A stretch of 64,000 nucleotides of DNA from an uncultured Oscillibacter sp. (GCF_947654275.1 NZ_CANTJS010000005.1:1-64000); one strand, 5' to 3'. Positions 6,099-14,537 are shown, numbered from the stretch's first letter. Made by a program: numbers and translations. Notes: a model not told the origin generated them from the letters alone.

Positions 6099-8840
6099 AT
6101 GAAATTATCCCGTAAATGGTTAACCGAATTCGTGGACATCGGCCTCGTGGGCGACCGGGAGTTTGCCGAGGCCATGACCATCTCCGGCTCCAAGGTGGAG
6201 GTCACCGAGGACCTGGGGGCCGAGATTTCCAACGTCGTGGCGGGCCGCATCAAGAAGATGGAGCGGCACCCGGACAGCGACCATATGTGGGTCTGCCAGC
6301 TGGATGTAGGACAGGACGAGCCGGTGCAGATTGTCACAGGGGCCTGGAACATCCACGAGGGGGATCTGGTGCCTGTGGCCCTCCACAAGTCCACCCTCCC
6401 CGGCGGCAAAAAGATTGAAAAAGGCAAGCTGCGGGGCGTGCTCTCCAACGGCATGATGTGCGGTCTCCATGAGCTGGGCCTGGACGAGCGGGATTTCCCC
6501 TACGCCGTCATTGAGGCCGCCGCCCTGCTGAACGACTACAGGCCCATGGACCCTGAGAAGCCGTCCATTCCGGCGGACATCCAGCCGGGACATAAAATCT
6601 TCGGGCCGGTGGTCTGCGCCCGAGTGGACCTGGTGATATACGACGGCGGCGGATACTGGACCATTGCACTGGATTGGGGAGGGGAACACGGCAATGTTCC
6701 CCAGATTCGCCTCCAGAATATCCACCAAGGGGATCTGGTGGCCTACAACACCAAAACCCAGACCATCTGCACCCTGGCGGACCTCCACGCGGAGCAGAAG
6801 GAGTTCCCCCACTGCATCCCCGACGGCATCTTCGTCCTCCACGAGGACGGCGTAAAGCCCGGCGACGACATCCGCCCCGTCATCGGCGCCGACGACCGCG
6901 TGGTGGAGTTCGAGATTACCCCCAACCGGCCCGATTGCCTCAGCGTCATCGGCCTGGCCCGGGAGGTCTCCGCCACCTTCGACAAGCCCCTGAAGCTCCA
7001 CGAGCCCGTGGTGAAGGGCTGCCCCGAGGATGGGGACAACCCCCTGGCCCGGTCCATCGCGGAGCGTCTGGACGTGGAGACCCCGGACCCGGAGCTCTGC
7101 CCCCGGTACACCGCCCGGATGGTGCGGAACGTGAAAATCGGCCCCTCCCCCAAGTGGATGCGGGAGCGGCTACGGGCCAACGGCGTCCGGCCCATCAACA
7201 ACATTGTGGACATCACCAACTATGTGATGCTGGAATACGGCCAGCCCATGCACGCCTTTGACTACCGCTATGTCAAGGGCGGGAAAATCGTGGTCCGCCG
7301 GGCCCGGACCGGCGAGGAGCTGACCACCCTGGACGGCAATCTTCGGAAGCTGACCCCCGACATGCTGGTCATTGCCGACGACACCCGGGCCGTGGGCCTG
7401 GCGGGAGTCATGGGCGGACTGAACAGCGAGATTGTGGAGGACACCGCAGACGTGGTCTTCGAGTCCGCCAACTTCGACGGGGCCTGCATCCGGAAAACCG
7501 CCCTGGCCCTGGGCATGCGCACCGAGGCCTCCGCCAAGTTCGAGAAGGGCCTGGACATCCTGAACACTCTCCCCGCCGTGAACCGGGCCTGTGAGCTGGT
7601 GGAGCTGCTGGGGGCCGGCGAGGTGGTGGACGGCGTCATTGACATCCTGAACTACGTGCCCCAGCCCCGGACCATCCTCATGGACCCGGAGCGGGTCAAC
7701 GCCCTGCTGGGCACCCGGATTGACCCGGTGGACATGTACCGGTATCTGGAGCGCGTGGACATCCGGACGGAGGCGGGAACCTTCTCCGGCGCTCCCGCCG
7801 AGGTGGTGATTCCCTCCTGGCGCATGGATGTGGAGGGCATCGCGGACCTGGCGGAGGAGGTGGCCCGGCTCCACGGCTACAACAACATCCCCGACACCCT
7901 CTCCGGCGGACTGAACCAGCGCCGGGGCTGGAACCCCGTCCAGCAGGCGGAGAACGCCGCCGGGGCCCTCTGCCGGGCCGCGGGCTACAGCGAGATCATC
8001 ACCTATTCCTTCATCTCCCCCGCCTATTACGACAAAATCAATCTCCCGGCGGACTCTCCCCTCCGGGACTCCATGAAAATTCTCAACCCCCTGGGAGAGG
8101 ACACCTCCATCATGCGGACCACCACCCTGCCTTCCATGCTGGAAATTCTGGCCCGGAACTGCCACTACCGCAACAAGTCCGTCCGTCTCTATGAGCTGGG
8201 CCGGACCTACTTCTCCAAAAACGACGGTTCCGGCATGGCCGACGAGCCGAAAATTCTCTCTCTGGGCGCTTACGGTCCGGAGATGGATTTCTACGGCATC
8301 AAGGGCGCGGCGGAATCCGTTCTGGAGGGCCTGCGGATTGCAGGCGTCCGCTTCGAGGCCGAAGGCGGGAACCCCTCCTATCACCCCGGCCGCTGCGCCA
8401 GGGTATACAGCGGGGACTGCCTCCTGGGCGTGCTGGGCCAGATTCACCCTGCCGTGGCGGAGAACTACGGCGTGGACTGCCCCCTCTATGCCGCCGAGCT
8501 GCGTTTTGACGCGCTCTTTGCCTGCATGGGCGGCAAACCGGTCTACCAGCCCCTGCCCCGCTTCCCCGCCGTCACCCGGGACATCGCCCTGATCTGTGAC
8601 AAGGCCCTCCCTGTGGGGACGCTGGAGGACTGCATCCGCCGGGGGGCCAAGGGCCTGCTGAAGGCCGTCAGCCTCTTCGACGTCTACACCGGCAAGGGCA
8701 TCCCCGAGGGCAAGAAGAGCGCGGCCTTCAGCCTGGAGCTCCGGGCGGACGACCGCAGCCTCACCGCCCAGGAGGCCGACGAGGACGTGAAGGGCATTCT
8801 GGAGCTGCTTTCGGCAGAGCTGGGAGCCGTCCTGCGCTGA
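6099..8840 (+). CDS. pheT: Phenylalanyl-tRNA synthetase beta subunit with an internal insertion
   Basis: Non-catalytic beta subunit with editing and tRNA-binding modules. Visible parts are the N-terminal tRNA-binding EMAP-like domain (VVAGRIKKMERHPDSD), the B1 core (VEFEITPNRPDCLSVIGLAREV), B3/B4 editing region (RPINNIVDITNYVMLEYGQPMHAFD), B5, and the C-terminal ferredoxin-fold anticodon-binding domain (PLPRFPAVTRDIALI). At 913 residues it exceeds the usual roughly 800. Extra sequence lies at about residues 137-233, between DFPYAVIEA and the similar EFPHCIPDGIF, as if a segment was inserted between two copies of one short motif. AAGGAG precedes ATG 6099. Confidence 0.96.
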   Translation: MKLSRKWLTEFVDIGLVGDREFAEAMTISGSKVEVTEDLGAEISNVVAGRIKKMERHPDSDHMWVCQLDVGQDEPVQIVTGAWNIHEGDLVPVALHKSTLPGGKKIEKGKLRGVLSNGMMCGLHELGLDERDFPYAVIEAAALLNDYRPMDPEKPSIPADIQPGHKIFGPVVCARVDLVIYDGGGYWTIALDWGGEHGNVPQIRLQNIHQGDLVAYNTKTQTICTLADLHAEQKEFPHCIPDGIFVLHEDGVKPGDDIRPVIGADDRVVEFEITPNRPDCLSVIGLAREVSATFDKPLKLHEPVVKGCPEDGDNPLARSIAERLDVETPDPELCPRYTARMVRNVKIGPSPKWMRERLRANGVRPINNIVDITNYVMLEYGQPMHAFDYRYVKGGKIVVRRARTGEELTTLDGNLRKLTPDMLVIADDTRAVGLAGVMGGLNSEIVEDTADVVFESANFDGACIRKTALALGMRTEASAKFEKGLDILNTLPAVNRACELVELLGAGEVVDGVIDILNYVPQPRTILMDPERVNALLGTRIDPVDMYRYLERVDIRTEAGTFSGAPAEVVIPSWRMDVEGIADLAEEVARLHGYNNIPDTLSGGLNQRRGWNPVQQAENAAGALCRAAGYSEIITYSFISPAYYDKINLPADSPLRDSMKILNPLGEDTSIMRTTTLPSMLEILARNCHYRNKSVRLYELGRTYFSKNDGSGMADEPKILSLGAYGPEMDFYGIKGAAESVLEGLRIAGVRFEAEGGNPSYHPGRCARVYSGDCLLGVLGQIHPAVAENYGVDCPLYAAELRFDALFACMGGKPVYQPLPRFPAVTRDIALICDKALPVGTLEDCIRRGAKGLLKAVSLFDVYTGKGIPEGKKSAAFSLELRADDRSLTAQEADEDVKGILELLSAELGAVLR

Positions 8841-8845
8841 GAGCC

Positions 8846-8925
8846 TATAGCAATCTCCAACATTACGGGCAACGGGCCGCCCGCAGGGGTCGGCCCGCCT
8901 GCCGGAAATGATGATGTTTGCTATA
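8846..8925 (+). repeat. Inverted-repeat element family B, copy 1
   Basis: An 80-base imperfect palindrome that begins TATAGCAATCTCCAACATTA and ends ATGATGTTTGCTATA, with a GC-rich core (GGGCCGCCC...GGCCCGCC). A clearly related 90-base element lies at 40640-40729. Each starts a few bases after the stop of a plus-strand gene and precedes a strong terminator. Confidence 0.7.
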
Positions 8926-8973
8926 AACACCCGGACGGGCTCAGACAGCCTGATTCCGGCAAAAACGCAAAAA

Positions 8974-9012
8974 GCCGGGAGGAACCCTCCATGGGTTCCT
9001 CCCGGCTTTTTT
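8974..9012. terminator. Bidirectional terminator between pheT and spoVAF
   Basis: Perfect 14-bp stem (arms 8974-8987 and 8993-9006, GCCGGGAGGAACCC and its complement) flanked by A and T runs on both sides, fitting the convergent pheT and spoVAF genes. Confidence 0.88.
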
Positions 9013-9033
9013 CTTTCCCGGTCTCCGGAGCGC

Positions 9034-10452
9034 TCACGTGTTGTCCCGGCTGATGGGCTCCCGAATCAGCAGCCGCCGCAGGGCCTTGGCGTTGAAGGGA
9101 AGCAGGGGATAGAGGTAGCCCCTGCCTACCAGGGGCTTGGTGGTGGCCAGAAGCACCACGATGCCCAGGATGCCCAGACAGAAGCCCCAGAGGTCAAACA
9201 CCGCCGTCGCCAGCAGCAGCGCCACCCGAAGCAGCTTGAAGGCATAGCCCATCTCATAGCTGGGCTGGGCAAAGCTGGCCACCGAGACGAACGCCATATA
9301 CACCAGCACCTCCGGACCCAGCCACCCCGCCTGCACGGCGAAGTCGCCCAGAATCAGGGCCCCCAGCATGGAAAAGGAGTTGGACAGGGAATCCGGCGTG
9401 TTCAGGGACGCCAGCTTTAAAACGTCCACCAGAAACTCCACCACCAGCAGCTGCCACAGCAGCCCCAGAGACGCCGGTTCCGGCGAGGACAGGAATTCCA
9501 GGGCCCCCGGCAGGCGGCCCGGCTCCTTCACCATCAGATACCACACAGGGGTAATCAGCAGGGAAATCAGAAACACCACGATGCGCAGAAGCCGGAGGTA
9601 GGTTCCCACCAGCGGCGGGAAATAGAACTCGTTGGCCTCCTGGGTGAAGTCGAAAAAGGTGGTGGGCAGAATCATCACCGAGGGAGAATTGTCCACCATC
9701 AGAATGATATTCCCCTCCATGATGCTGGCGGCGGCGCTGTCGGGCCGCTCGGTATACCGCACCTTGGGAAAGGGATTATACCACTGCTTGGGCCGGATTA
9801 CCTCCGCCACGCTCTCCTGGGCCATGGAGAGGGAATTGACGTCGATGGCGTTCAGCTTCTCCCGGACGGCCTCCAGCAGCTCCGGGTCCGCCTTGTCATC
9901 CAGGTAGCAGAGCACCGCGTCGGTGCGGGAGCGCTTTCCCACCTTCAGACCCTCCATGGTGAGATGAGGGTCCCGGATGCGGCGGCGGAGCAGGGCCATG
10001 TTGGGCACCACCGCCTCAATAAAGCCGTCGTGAGAGCCCCGGAGCACCTTGCCGTCCGGCGGCTCGTTCACGCCCCGGCCGGGGTAGTCCTTGGCGTCAA
10101 TCAGGGCGGCGCCGCTGAGGCCCTCCACCAGCAGCAGACTCTTTCCCATCAGAACGGAGGTGGCAATGTCCTCCGGGTCCCGGCTGACGTCCACCTCCGA
10201 GAAGGAGATGAAGCGGTCTATGAAGGCCTGCATATCCGTCAGATTCGCCAGGGCGTTTTCCGGCTGGCTGAGCCAGAATGCCCCCATGCGCTCCAGGGTT
10301 TCGTCCTTGCCGTATCCGTCCACCACCCAGATGCGGGCCCGGCGGCCGCCGATGATATAGTCCCGGCTGACCATGTCCACGCTTCGGCCCACCCCCAGAA
10401 CCTCGTCAAAGAGGCGGACGTTCTCCATGTAATTTTCCGATAATTTCTCCAT
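9034..10452 (-). CDS. spoVAF: Stage V sporulation protein AF (GerA-family spore membrane protein)
   Basis: Inner spore-membrane protein of the GerA/SpoVAF family, associated with dipicolinic acid channel function and germination. A soluble N-terminal half (DPEDIATSVLMGKSLLLVEG; ESVAEVIRPKQWYNPFPKVRYTE is typical of the family) precedes VDNSPSVMILPTTFFDF and YFPPLVGTYLRLLR, then four or more membrane helices in the C-terminal 200 residues. At 472 residues it is about normal. It stands alone, without the other spoVA genes. A ribosome site (GGGAGGTG) lies upstream. Expression in the forespore is expected from family knowledge, not seen here. Confidence 0.9.
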   Translation of the reverse strand: MEKLSENYMENVRLFDEVLGVGRSVDMVSRDYIIGGRRARIWVVDGYGKDETLERMGAFWLSQPENALANLTDMQAFIDRFISFSEVDVSRDPEDIATSVLMGKSLLLVEGLSGAALIDAKDYPGRGVNEPPDGKVLRGSHDGFIEAVVPNMALLRRRIRDPHLTMEGLKVGKRSRTDAVLCYLDDKADPELLEAVREKLNAIDVNSLSMAQESVAEVIRPKQWYNPFPKVRYTERPDSAAASIMEGNIILMVDNSPSVMILPTTFFDFTQEANEFYFPPLVGTYLRLLRIVVFLISLLITPVWYLMVKEPGRLPGALEFLSSPEPASLGLLWQLLVVEFLVDVLKLASLNTPDSLSNSFSMLGALILGDFAVQAGWLGPEVLVYMAFVSVASFAQPSYEMGYAFKLLRVALLLATAVFDLWGFCLGILGIVVLLATTKPLVGRGYLYPLLPFNAKALRRLLIREPISRDNT

Positions 10453-10522
10453 GTGACACCTCCCAGGAATGGGCTTAGTATGCGCCCGTTCCTGGGAGGT
10501 TATCCATGATTTGTGGGTTTAC

Positions 10523-11194
10523 TTACCAGTCCCGGTCCCGATAGGGCGTATCCTCCACGCCCTGGCTCCGGAGCCTGTCCACCAGACGGTCCAGGGGACC
10601 CCGCCAGAGCCTTTGGAACCACCCGGTTTCTCCGAACCGGCGGACCAGGGTGGGACTGACGGCGTAATAGGCCCGGATGAAGGCCCGGCCATACCAGGTT
10701 CCCGCCAGCGTATCATCCCGGAAGCGGCGGAGGGTCCAGACCTGGGGGCAGTCGTAGGAGCCGTAGACGGCAGTGGCCACATAGCAGCCGGCGGGTTTTG
10801 GAATTTCCCCATACCGGATGTCGCTCCCTTTGAGAGTCTCCTTGCTGCCGTCCATGTACTCGATTTCGATTTCTTTGAGTTCAACAGTGCGGATGGTGTT
10901 GTTATACCAGAGATTTTCCCAACGAGGAGTCCTGTGGATGTTCGGTTCGATCGGCCCGGTGATCTTGACGGTTTGCTCGGACACACGCTTGACTGTGCAA
11001 GAAACCTTGTCTTTAACCGCATTATATGGGACAACCGTAAAATAGGCGTATTTGATCGTTTTCTCGGTGTCATTTTTGTAGGTGAACCTGAGAGCGACTC
11101 CTCCCGCACTGTTAGGACCGTTCAACCAAGTTTCCGTTGTGCTGCCGGACCTATATCCCATATGACCGATTTGCAGATTACCAAGAATAATCAT
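10523..11194 (-). CDS. CFI-box C-terminal domain protein of unknown function
   Basis: A 223-residue protein. The C-terminal part (from about residue 135) carries CYVATAVYGS followed by VWTLRRFRDDTLAGTWYGR and AFIRAYYAVSPTLV, the conserved CFI-box/CFIATAxYGS-type domain seen at the end of many bacterial proteins of unknown function. The N-terminal part is beta-rich (ALRFTYKNDTEKTIKYAYF) and looks like a small extracellular-type or adhesin-like fold. I start at ATG 11194 (MIILGNLQIGH) because GGAGG lies 9 bases upstream. No signal peptide. Function unknown. Confidence 0.7.
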   Translation of the reverse strand: MIILGNLQIGHMGYRSGSTTETWLNGPNSAGGVALRFTYKNDTEKTIKYAYFTVVPYNAVKDKVSCTVKRVSEQTVKITGPIEPNIHRTPRWENLWYNNTIRTVELKEIEIEYMDGSKETLKGSDIRYGEIPKPAGCYVATAVYGSYDCPQVWTLRRFRDDTLAGTWYGRAFIRAYYAVSPTLVRRFGETGWFQRLWRGPLDRLVDRLRSQGVEDTPYRDRDW

Positions 11195-11263
11195 GCCATT
11201 TTCCTCCATTCATTTGTTTTCACCGCAGCGGCCCTGGGGGCGAATGGGCCCCCGGCCGCCGGG

Positions 11264-11325
11264 CGAAAAACAAAAACGCCGTGCAGGTCCGGAATCCTAC
11301 ACAGCGCGTGGAAACGGCATTTTTG
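11264..11325 (-). terminator. Hairpin with T-tract on the minus strand
   Basis: On the minus strand GCCGT (11318-11314) pairs with ACGGC (11282-11278), enclosing a smaller stem GTGTAGG/CCTGCAC, followed by GTTTTTGTTTTT. It has terminator form but no minus-strand gene precedes it. Its inner TGTGTAGG motif recurs in the plus-strand RNA at 11397-11490, so it may be a related structured RNA. Confidence 0.35.
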
Positions 11326-11362
11326 CGGAGCAGAGCATAGGGGCAAAGCGGCAAACCAGCCC

Positions 11363-11391
11363 TTGCGCGCAGGGCCAATTTGTCGTATAAT
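11363..11391 (+). promoter_or_regulatory. Promoter of the candidate small RNA
   Basis: TTGCGC (11363-11368), 17-base spacer, perfect TATAAT (11386-11391). The expected start, about 11397, coincides with the 5' strand of the closing helix of the RNA below. The -35 lies within a GC-rich palindrome (GCCCTTGCGCGCAGGGC, 11360-11376). Confidence 0.6.
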
Positions 11392-11396
11392 ACCCT

Positions 11397-11490
11397 TGCG
11401 GTGCGGGTAGAGCCGTTGTGTAGGTGCCTATACCACCTGTACAGGCCCGTGGGTGTTGGCGCACCCGCGGGCTGCCGCATTTTCGTTTTT
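11397..11490 (+). ncRNA. Candidate structured small RNA (three-way junction)
   Basis: A roughly 94-nt non-coding stretch follows a good promoter and ends in a T-rich tract. By hand folding, TGCGG (11397-11401) pairs with CCGCA (11475-11479). Inside are two hairpins: TGTAGGTG...CACCTGTACA (about 11418-11443) and the strong 11-bp stem GCCCGTGGGTG/CACCCGCGGGC (11445-11472), then ATTTTCGTTTTT. No convincing ORF is present. I do not recognise an Rfam family. It precedes thrH by about 200 bases, with a separate promoter in between, so it is more likely a stand-alone RNA than a leader. Confidence 0.5.
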
Positions 11491-11610
11491 CAGGTCGATT
11501 ATAGCAGGAACCGCGGCGCTTTGCAAGCCTCTTTCAAGAAAACTCTTCCGCAGGATTTTCCCGCGCCCGGCAGGAACCGGGCTTTTTTGCGAATCGCTGA
11601 AAAAATATGG

Positions 11611-11639
11611 GTGACAAGCGGAGAACTTTCTGCTACACT
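11611..11639 (+). promoter_or_regulatory. Promoter of thrH
   Basis: GTGACA (11611-11616), 17-base spacer, TACACT (11634-11639), about 50 bases before the thrH start. Confidence 0.55.
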
Positions 11640-11690
11640 ATAAATTAGGTTATTTTGTGTATATTACAGGATTTAAAGGAGAGCGAATTT

Positions 11691-12290
11691 ATGAATATCG
11701 TATGTCTGGATATGGAGGGCGTCCTGGTCCCGGAAATCTGGATTGCCTTTGCCGAGGCCAGCGGCATCCCTGAGCTGAAGCGCACCACCCGGGACGAGCC
11801 CGACTATGACAAGCTGATGAAATTCCGGCTGAACATCCTGAAGGAGCACAGCCTGGGTCTTCGGGAAATTCAGGACACCATCGCCGCCATCGACCCCCTG
11901 CCGGGGGCCAAGGACTTTCTGGACGAGCTCCGGACCCTGACTCAGGTGGTCATCCTCAGCGATACCTTTGAGCAGTTCGCCAAGCCCCTGATGAAAAAGC
12001 TGGCCTGGCCCTCCATCTACTGCAACACTCTGGAGGTGGCGGAGAGCGGCGAAATCACCGGCTACAAAATGCGCTGTGAGAAGTCCAAGCTCACCACTGT
12101 CCGGGCCCTTCAGTCCTGCGGCTTTGAGACCATCGCCGCCGGAGACAGCTACAACGACCTGGCCATGATTCAGGCCAGCAAGGCCGGCTTCCTCTTCAAG
12201 AGCACCCAGCAGATTAAGAAGGACTACCCGGAGCTCCCGGCCTTTGAGGAGTTCGGGGACCTGCTGGCGGCCATCAAGGCGGCGCTGTAA
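11691..12290 (+). CDS. thrH: ThrH-type HAD phosphatase (phosphoserine phosphatase / homoserine phosphotransferase)
   Basis: A cytosolic HAD-superfamily phosphatase of 199 residues, close to the ThrH family, which dephosphorylates phosphoserine and can transfer phosphate to homoserine. HAD motif I appears as LDMEGVLVPE with Glu in place of the second Asp, as in ThrH, motif II as VILSDTF, and motif III/IV as KSKLTTV and AAGDSYNDLAMI. The start at ATG 11691 (MNIVCLDMEG) follows AAAGGAG; the 12-residue extension is rejected. It is followed by a small gene after 11 bases. A serine biosynthetic role is the likely one. Confidence 0.87.
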   Translation: MNIVCLDMEGVLVPEIWIAFAEASGIPELKRTTRDEPDYDKLMKFRLNILKEHSLGLREIQDTIAAIDPLPGAKDFLDELRTLTQVVILSDTFEQFAKPLMKKLAWPSIYCNTLEVAESGEITGYKMRCEKSKLTTVRALQSCGFETIAAGDSYNDLAMIQASKAGFLFKSTQQIKKDYPELPAFEEFGDLLAAIKAAL

Positions 12291-12301
12291 GGGGCTTTTC
12301 C

Positions 12302-12688
12302 ATGGGACTGCTTTCATTTCTGAAAAAGCCCGAAAGGAAGCCGGGTTCCGTCTGTCCCCAGCCCAGGGAACAGGAGGCTTTCCTCTTTCAGATCGAGGAC
12401 GTCTTCGCTATGCGGGACGGCAGCGCCGTGGCAGCGGGGCAGATGGTCCAGGGCCGCCTTCACCGGGGAAGTTCCGTGCTCTGCGTCCCCGTCCAGGGCC
12501 AGCCCTTTTCCTGCACGGTGGACGCCATAGAACAGCCGGACCCTAAATCCTGGGGAGAGTTTATTCACCCGGACGCCGCCTGGGCGGACGGCCCCTGGAA
12601 CGGGCATTATTCCCTCCATATCCCGGGCCGGGGCAAGGCGGACTTTCACCCCGGCGACCGCCTGGAGGCCCCCGGAGCGGAAGCGTAA
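12302..12688 (+). CDS. Small protein with an EF-Tu domain-2-like beta-barrel
   Basis: A 128-residue protein. The core FLFQIEDVFAMRDGSAVAAGQMVQGRLHRGSSVLCVPV follows the pattern of translation-factor domain 2 (FxFxIEDVFxIxGxGxVVxGxVxxGxI), shown here only as an overall resemblance. The N-terminus is basic (MGLLSFLKKPERKPG); the C-terminus lacks a GTPase domain, so this is a stand-alone barrel of unknown function. It lies 11 bases downstream of thrH and 53 before the DUF1015 gene, suggesting one operon. Confidence 0.6.
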   Translation: MGLLSFLKKPERKPGSVCPQPREQEAFLFQIEDVFAMRDGSAVAAGQMVQGRLHRGSSVLCVPVQGQPFSCTVDAIEQPDPKSWGEFIHPDAAWADGPWNGHYSLHIPGRGKADFHPGDRLEAPGAEA

Positions 12689-12741
12689 GGTCCCCAGGCC
12701 GTCAGAAATCCATACCGACAAAACAGGAAGGGAGACGCGAC

Positions 12742-14025
12742 ATGAATCAGAAGTTCGAAAAGTTTCAAAAATTAGGCTTTTATCCCGCGAATATCCTGCT
12801 TCCCAAAGACGTGGATATGACCAAATGGGCGGTGGTGGCCTGCGACCAGTTCACCTCTCAGCCGGAGTACTGGCAGGCGGTGGAGGACACCGTAGGCGGC
12901 GCCCCCTCCACCCTGCGGATGATTCTGCCCGAGGCCGGCCTGAACGCCCCCAATGTGGAGGAGCGCATTTCCGCCATCAACGACGCCATGGGCCGGTACC
13001 TGGCGGAAGGGGTTTTCAAAACCCTGGAGGACAGCCTGATCTACATGGAGCGGGTCCAGTCCGACGGCAAGGTCCGCCACGGCCTCATCGGCATGGTGGA
13101 TTTGGAGTGCTATGACTTCACTCCCGGTTCCGGAGCCCTCATCCGGGCCACCGAGGGCACCGTCCTCTCCCGCATCCCGCCCCGGGTGAAGGTCCGGAAG
13201 GACGCCCCCATCGAGCTGCCTCACGTCATGCTGCTGATTGACGACCCCGGCAGAACCGTCATCGAGCCCCTGACCGGAACAGATATGGAAAAGCTCTACG
13301 ACTTCGACCTTCAGCAGGGTGGCGGACACCTCACCGGCTGGAAGCTGTCGGAGGAGCAGACCGGCGGCGTGGCGACGGCCCTGACGGCCCTCTGCGCCCC
13401 GGAGGAGCAGGAACGGAAGTACCGCATCCGGAACGCCGCGCCTCTGCTGTTCGCCGTGGGCGACGGCAACCACTCCCTTGCCACCGCCAAGCAGTGCTAT
13501 GAGGACCTGAAAAAGGTCACGCCGGAGTCCGAGTGGGCCGGCCTCCCCGCCCGCTATGCCCTGGTGGAGGTTGTGAACAACCACGACGACGCCCTCCAGT
13601 TCGAGCCCATCCACCGGGTCGTCTTCGGTGTGGACCCGGCGAAGATGCTGGAGGCCTTCAAGGCCTATTATCCCGGCGCCCACGAGGGCCAGGGAGAGGG
13701 CCACACCATCGCCTATACCCACGCCGGCGGCAGGGGCTTCCTCACCGTACCCGAGCCCCGGGTCCAGTTGGCTGTGGGCACCCTCCAGGCCTTTATCGAC
13801 AGCTATCTGAAGGAGCACGGCGGAGAGGTGGACTACATCCACGGCGACGAGGTCACGGACCAGCTGGGAAGCAAGCCGGACAGCATCGGCTTCAAGCTCC
13901 CCGCCATGGGCAAGGAGCAGCTGTTCAAAACCGTCATGGCCGACGGCGTGCTACCCCGGAAAACCTTCTCCATGGGCCACGCCCAGGACAAGCGCTATTA
14001 CGTGGAGGCCCGGGCAATCAAGTGA
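12742..14025 (+). CDS. DUF1015 family protein
   Basis: A 427-residue cytosolic protein of the DUF1015 family, often found beside serine-biosynthesis genes in Clostridia. Typical segments are WAVVACDQFTSQPEYW near residue 30, the ERISAINDAMGRYL region, and LLFAVGDGNHSLATAK in the middle. The biochemical role is not established. GGAAGGGAG precedes ATG 12742. It sits last in the thrH operon; a hairpin at 14031-14057 follows the stop directly. Proximity to thrH suggests a link to serine metabolism, which is inference. Confidence 0.85.
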   Translation: MNQKFEKFQKLGFYPANILLPKDVDMTKWAVVACDQFTSQPEYWQAVEDTVGGAPSTLRMILPEAGLNAPNVEERISAINDAMGRYLAEGVFKTLEDSLIYMERVQSDGKVRHGLIGMVDLECYDFTPGSGALIRATEGTVLSRIPPRVKVRKDAPIELPHVMLLIDDPGRTVIEPLTGTDMEKLYDFDLQQGGGHLTGWKLSEEQTGGVATALTALCAPEEQERKYRIRNAAPLLFAVGDGNHSLATAKQCYEDLKKVTPESEWAGLPARYALVEVVNNHDDALQFEPIHRVVFGVDPAKMLEAFKAYYPGAHEGQGEGHTIAYTHAGGRGFLTVPEPRVQLAVGTLQAFIDSYLKEHGGEVDYIHGDEVTDQLGSKPDSIGFKLPAMGKEQLFKTVMADGVLPRKTFSMGHAQDKRYYVEARAIK

Positions 14026-14030
14026 TTCCC

Positions 14031-14252
14031 AACGGGAGGCCCCTGGGGCCTCCCGTTTCAGGCTGTCGAAAAAGTCTTTTCGACAGCCTGAGCAAGTTTA
14101 CAAAACTTCAAAAAAGTTTTGTAAACTTATTGATTGAACATGAAAGACACCCCTGATGGGTTTCTTTCATACTATCTTCCTTTCCGAAAGCTGAAGGCAA
14201 TCCGTTTTTCGACAGTCTCGAACGGGAGACCCCCAGGGGCCTCCCGTTTTTT
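14031..14252 (+). repeat. Hairpin array 1 (consecutive palindromes with inverted terminal copies)
   Basis: Five palindromes follow one another after the DUF1015 gene: 14031-14057 (AACGGGAGGCCCC arm), 14059-14090 (14-bp arm CAGGCTGTCGAAAA), 14094-14128 (15-bp arm AAGTTTACAAAACTT), 14140-14170 (imperfect, ATGAAAG/CTTTCAT), and 14221-14248, a near copy of the first followed by a T-tract. The CTGTCGAAAA arm also recurs, inverted, just before the last palindrome. The last hairpin is a good terminator; the others are unexplained. Confidence 0.75.
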
Positions 14253-14274
14253 CTCCTTTTTTGACGGAACCCTC

Positions 14275-14303
14275 TTTACATCCCCCTGGGACTGTGCTAC
14301 AAT
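14275..14303 (+). promoter_or_regulatory. Promoter of the small membrane protein gene
   Basis: TTTACA (14275-14280), 17-base spacer, TACAAT (14298-14303), immediately after hairpin array 1. Confidence 0.65.
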
Positions 14304-14374
14304 TTATACAAGAAAGAGAGCCGGAAACAAAGCGGACTTGGCGGAAACGCCAAGAGCGGAGAAGGGAGCCGGAT

Positions 14375-14530
14375 ATGTTTGCCTTTCTGCAAAACGCCCT
14401 GTATCTGGGCGGCGGTGTGGCAACGCTGTTTCTGCTGTTCCTGCCCACCGTTTTTCTGCTGGCGGTCAGCGCCGCCTACGTCGTGTTTGAGCTTGTGCAG
14501 CTTCTGAGAAGGGAGCGTGATGCTCTCTGA
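14375..14530 (+). CDS. Small single-helix membrane protein
   Basis: A 51-residue protein beginning MFAFLQNALYLGGG. One long hydrophobic stretch (ATLFLLFLPTVFLLAVSAAYVVF) and a basic C-terminal tail (QLLRRERDAL) predict a single membrane helix with a cytoplasmic end. AAGGGAG precedes ATG 14375, a good promoter lies about 70 bases upstream, and a terminator follows at 14538-14568, so it looks like a complete transcription unit. Function unknown. Confidence 0.5.
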   Translation: MFAFLQNALYLGGGVATLFLLFLPTVFLLAVSAAYVVFELVQLLRRERDAL

Positions 14531-14537
14531 AAGAACC

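Noticed and set aside
7170-8930. 586-residue minus-strand ORF antisense to pheT
   Set aside because: Shadow frame; pheT is certain.
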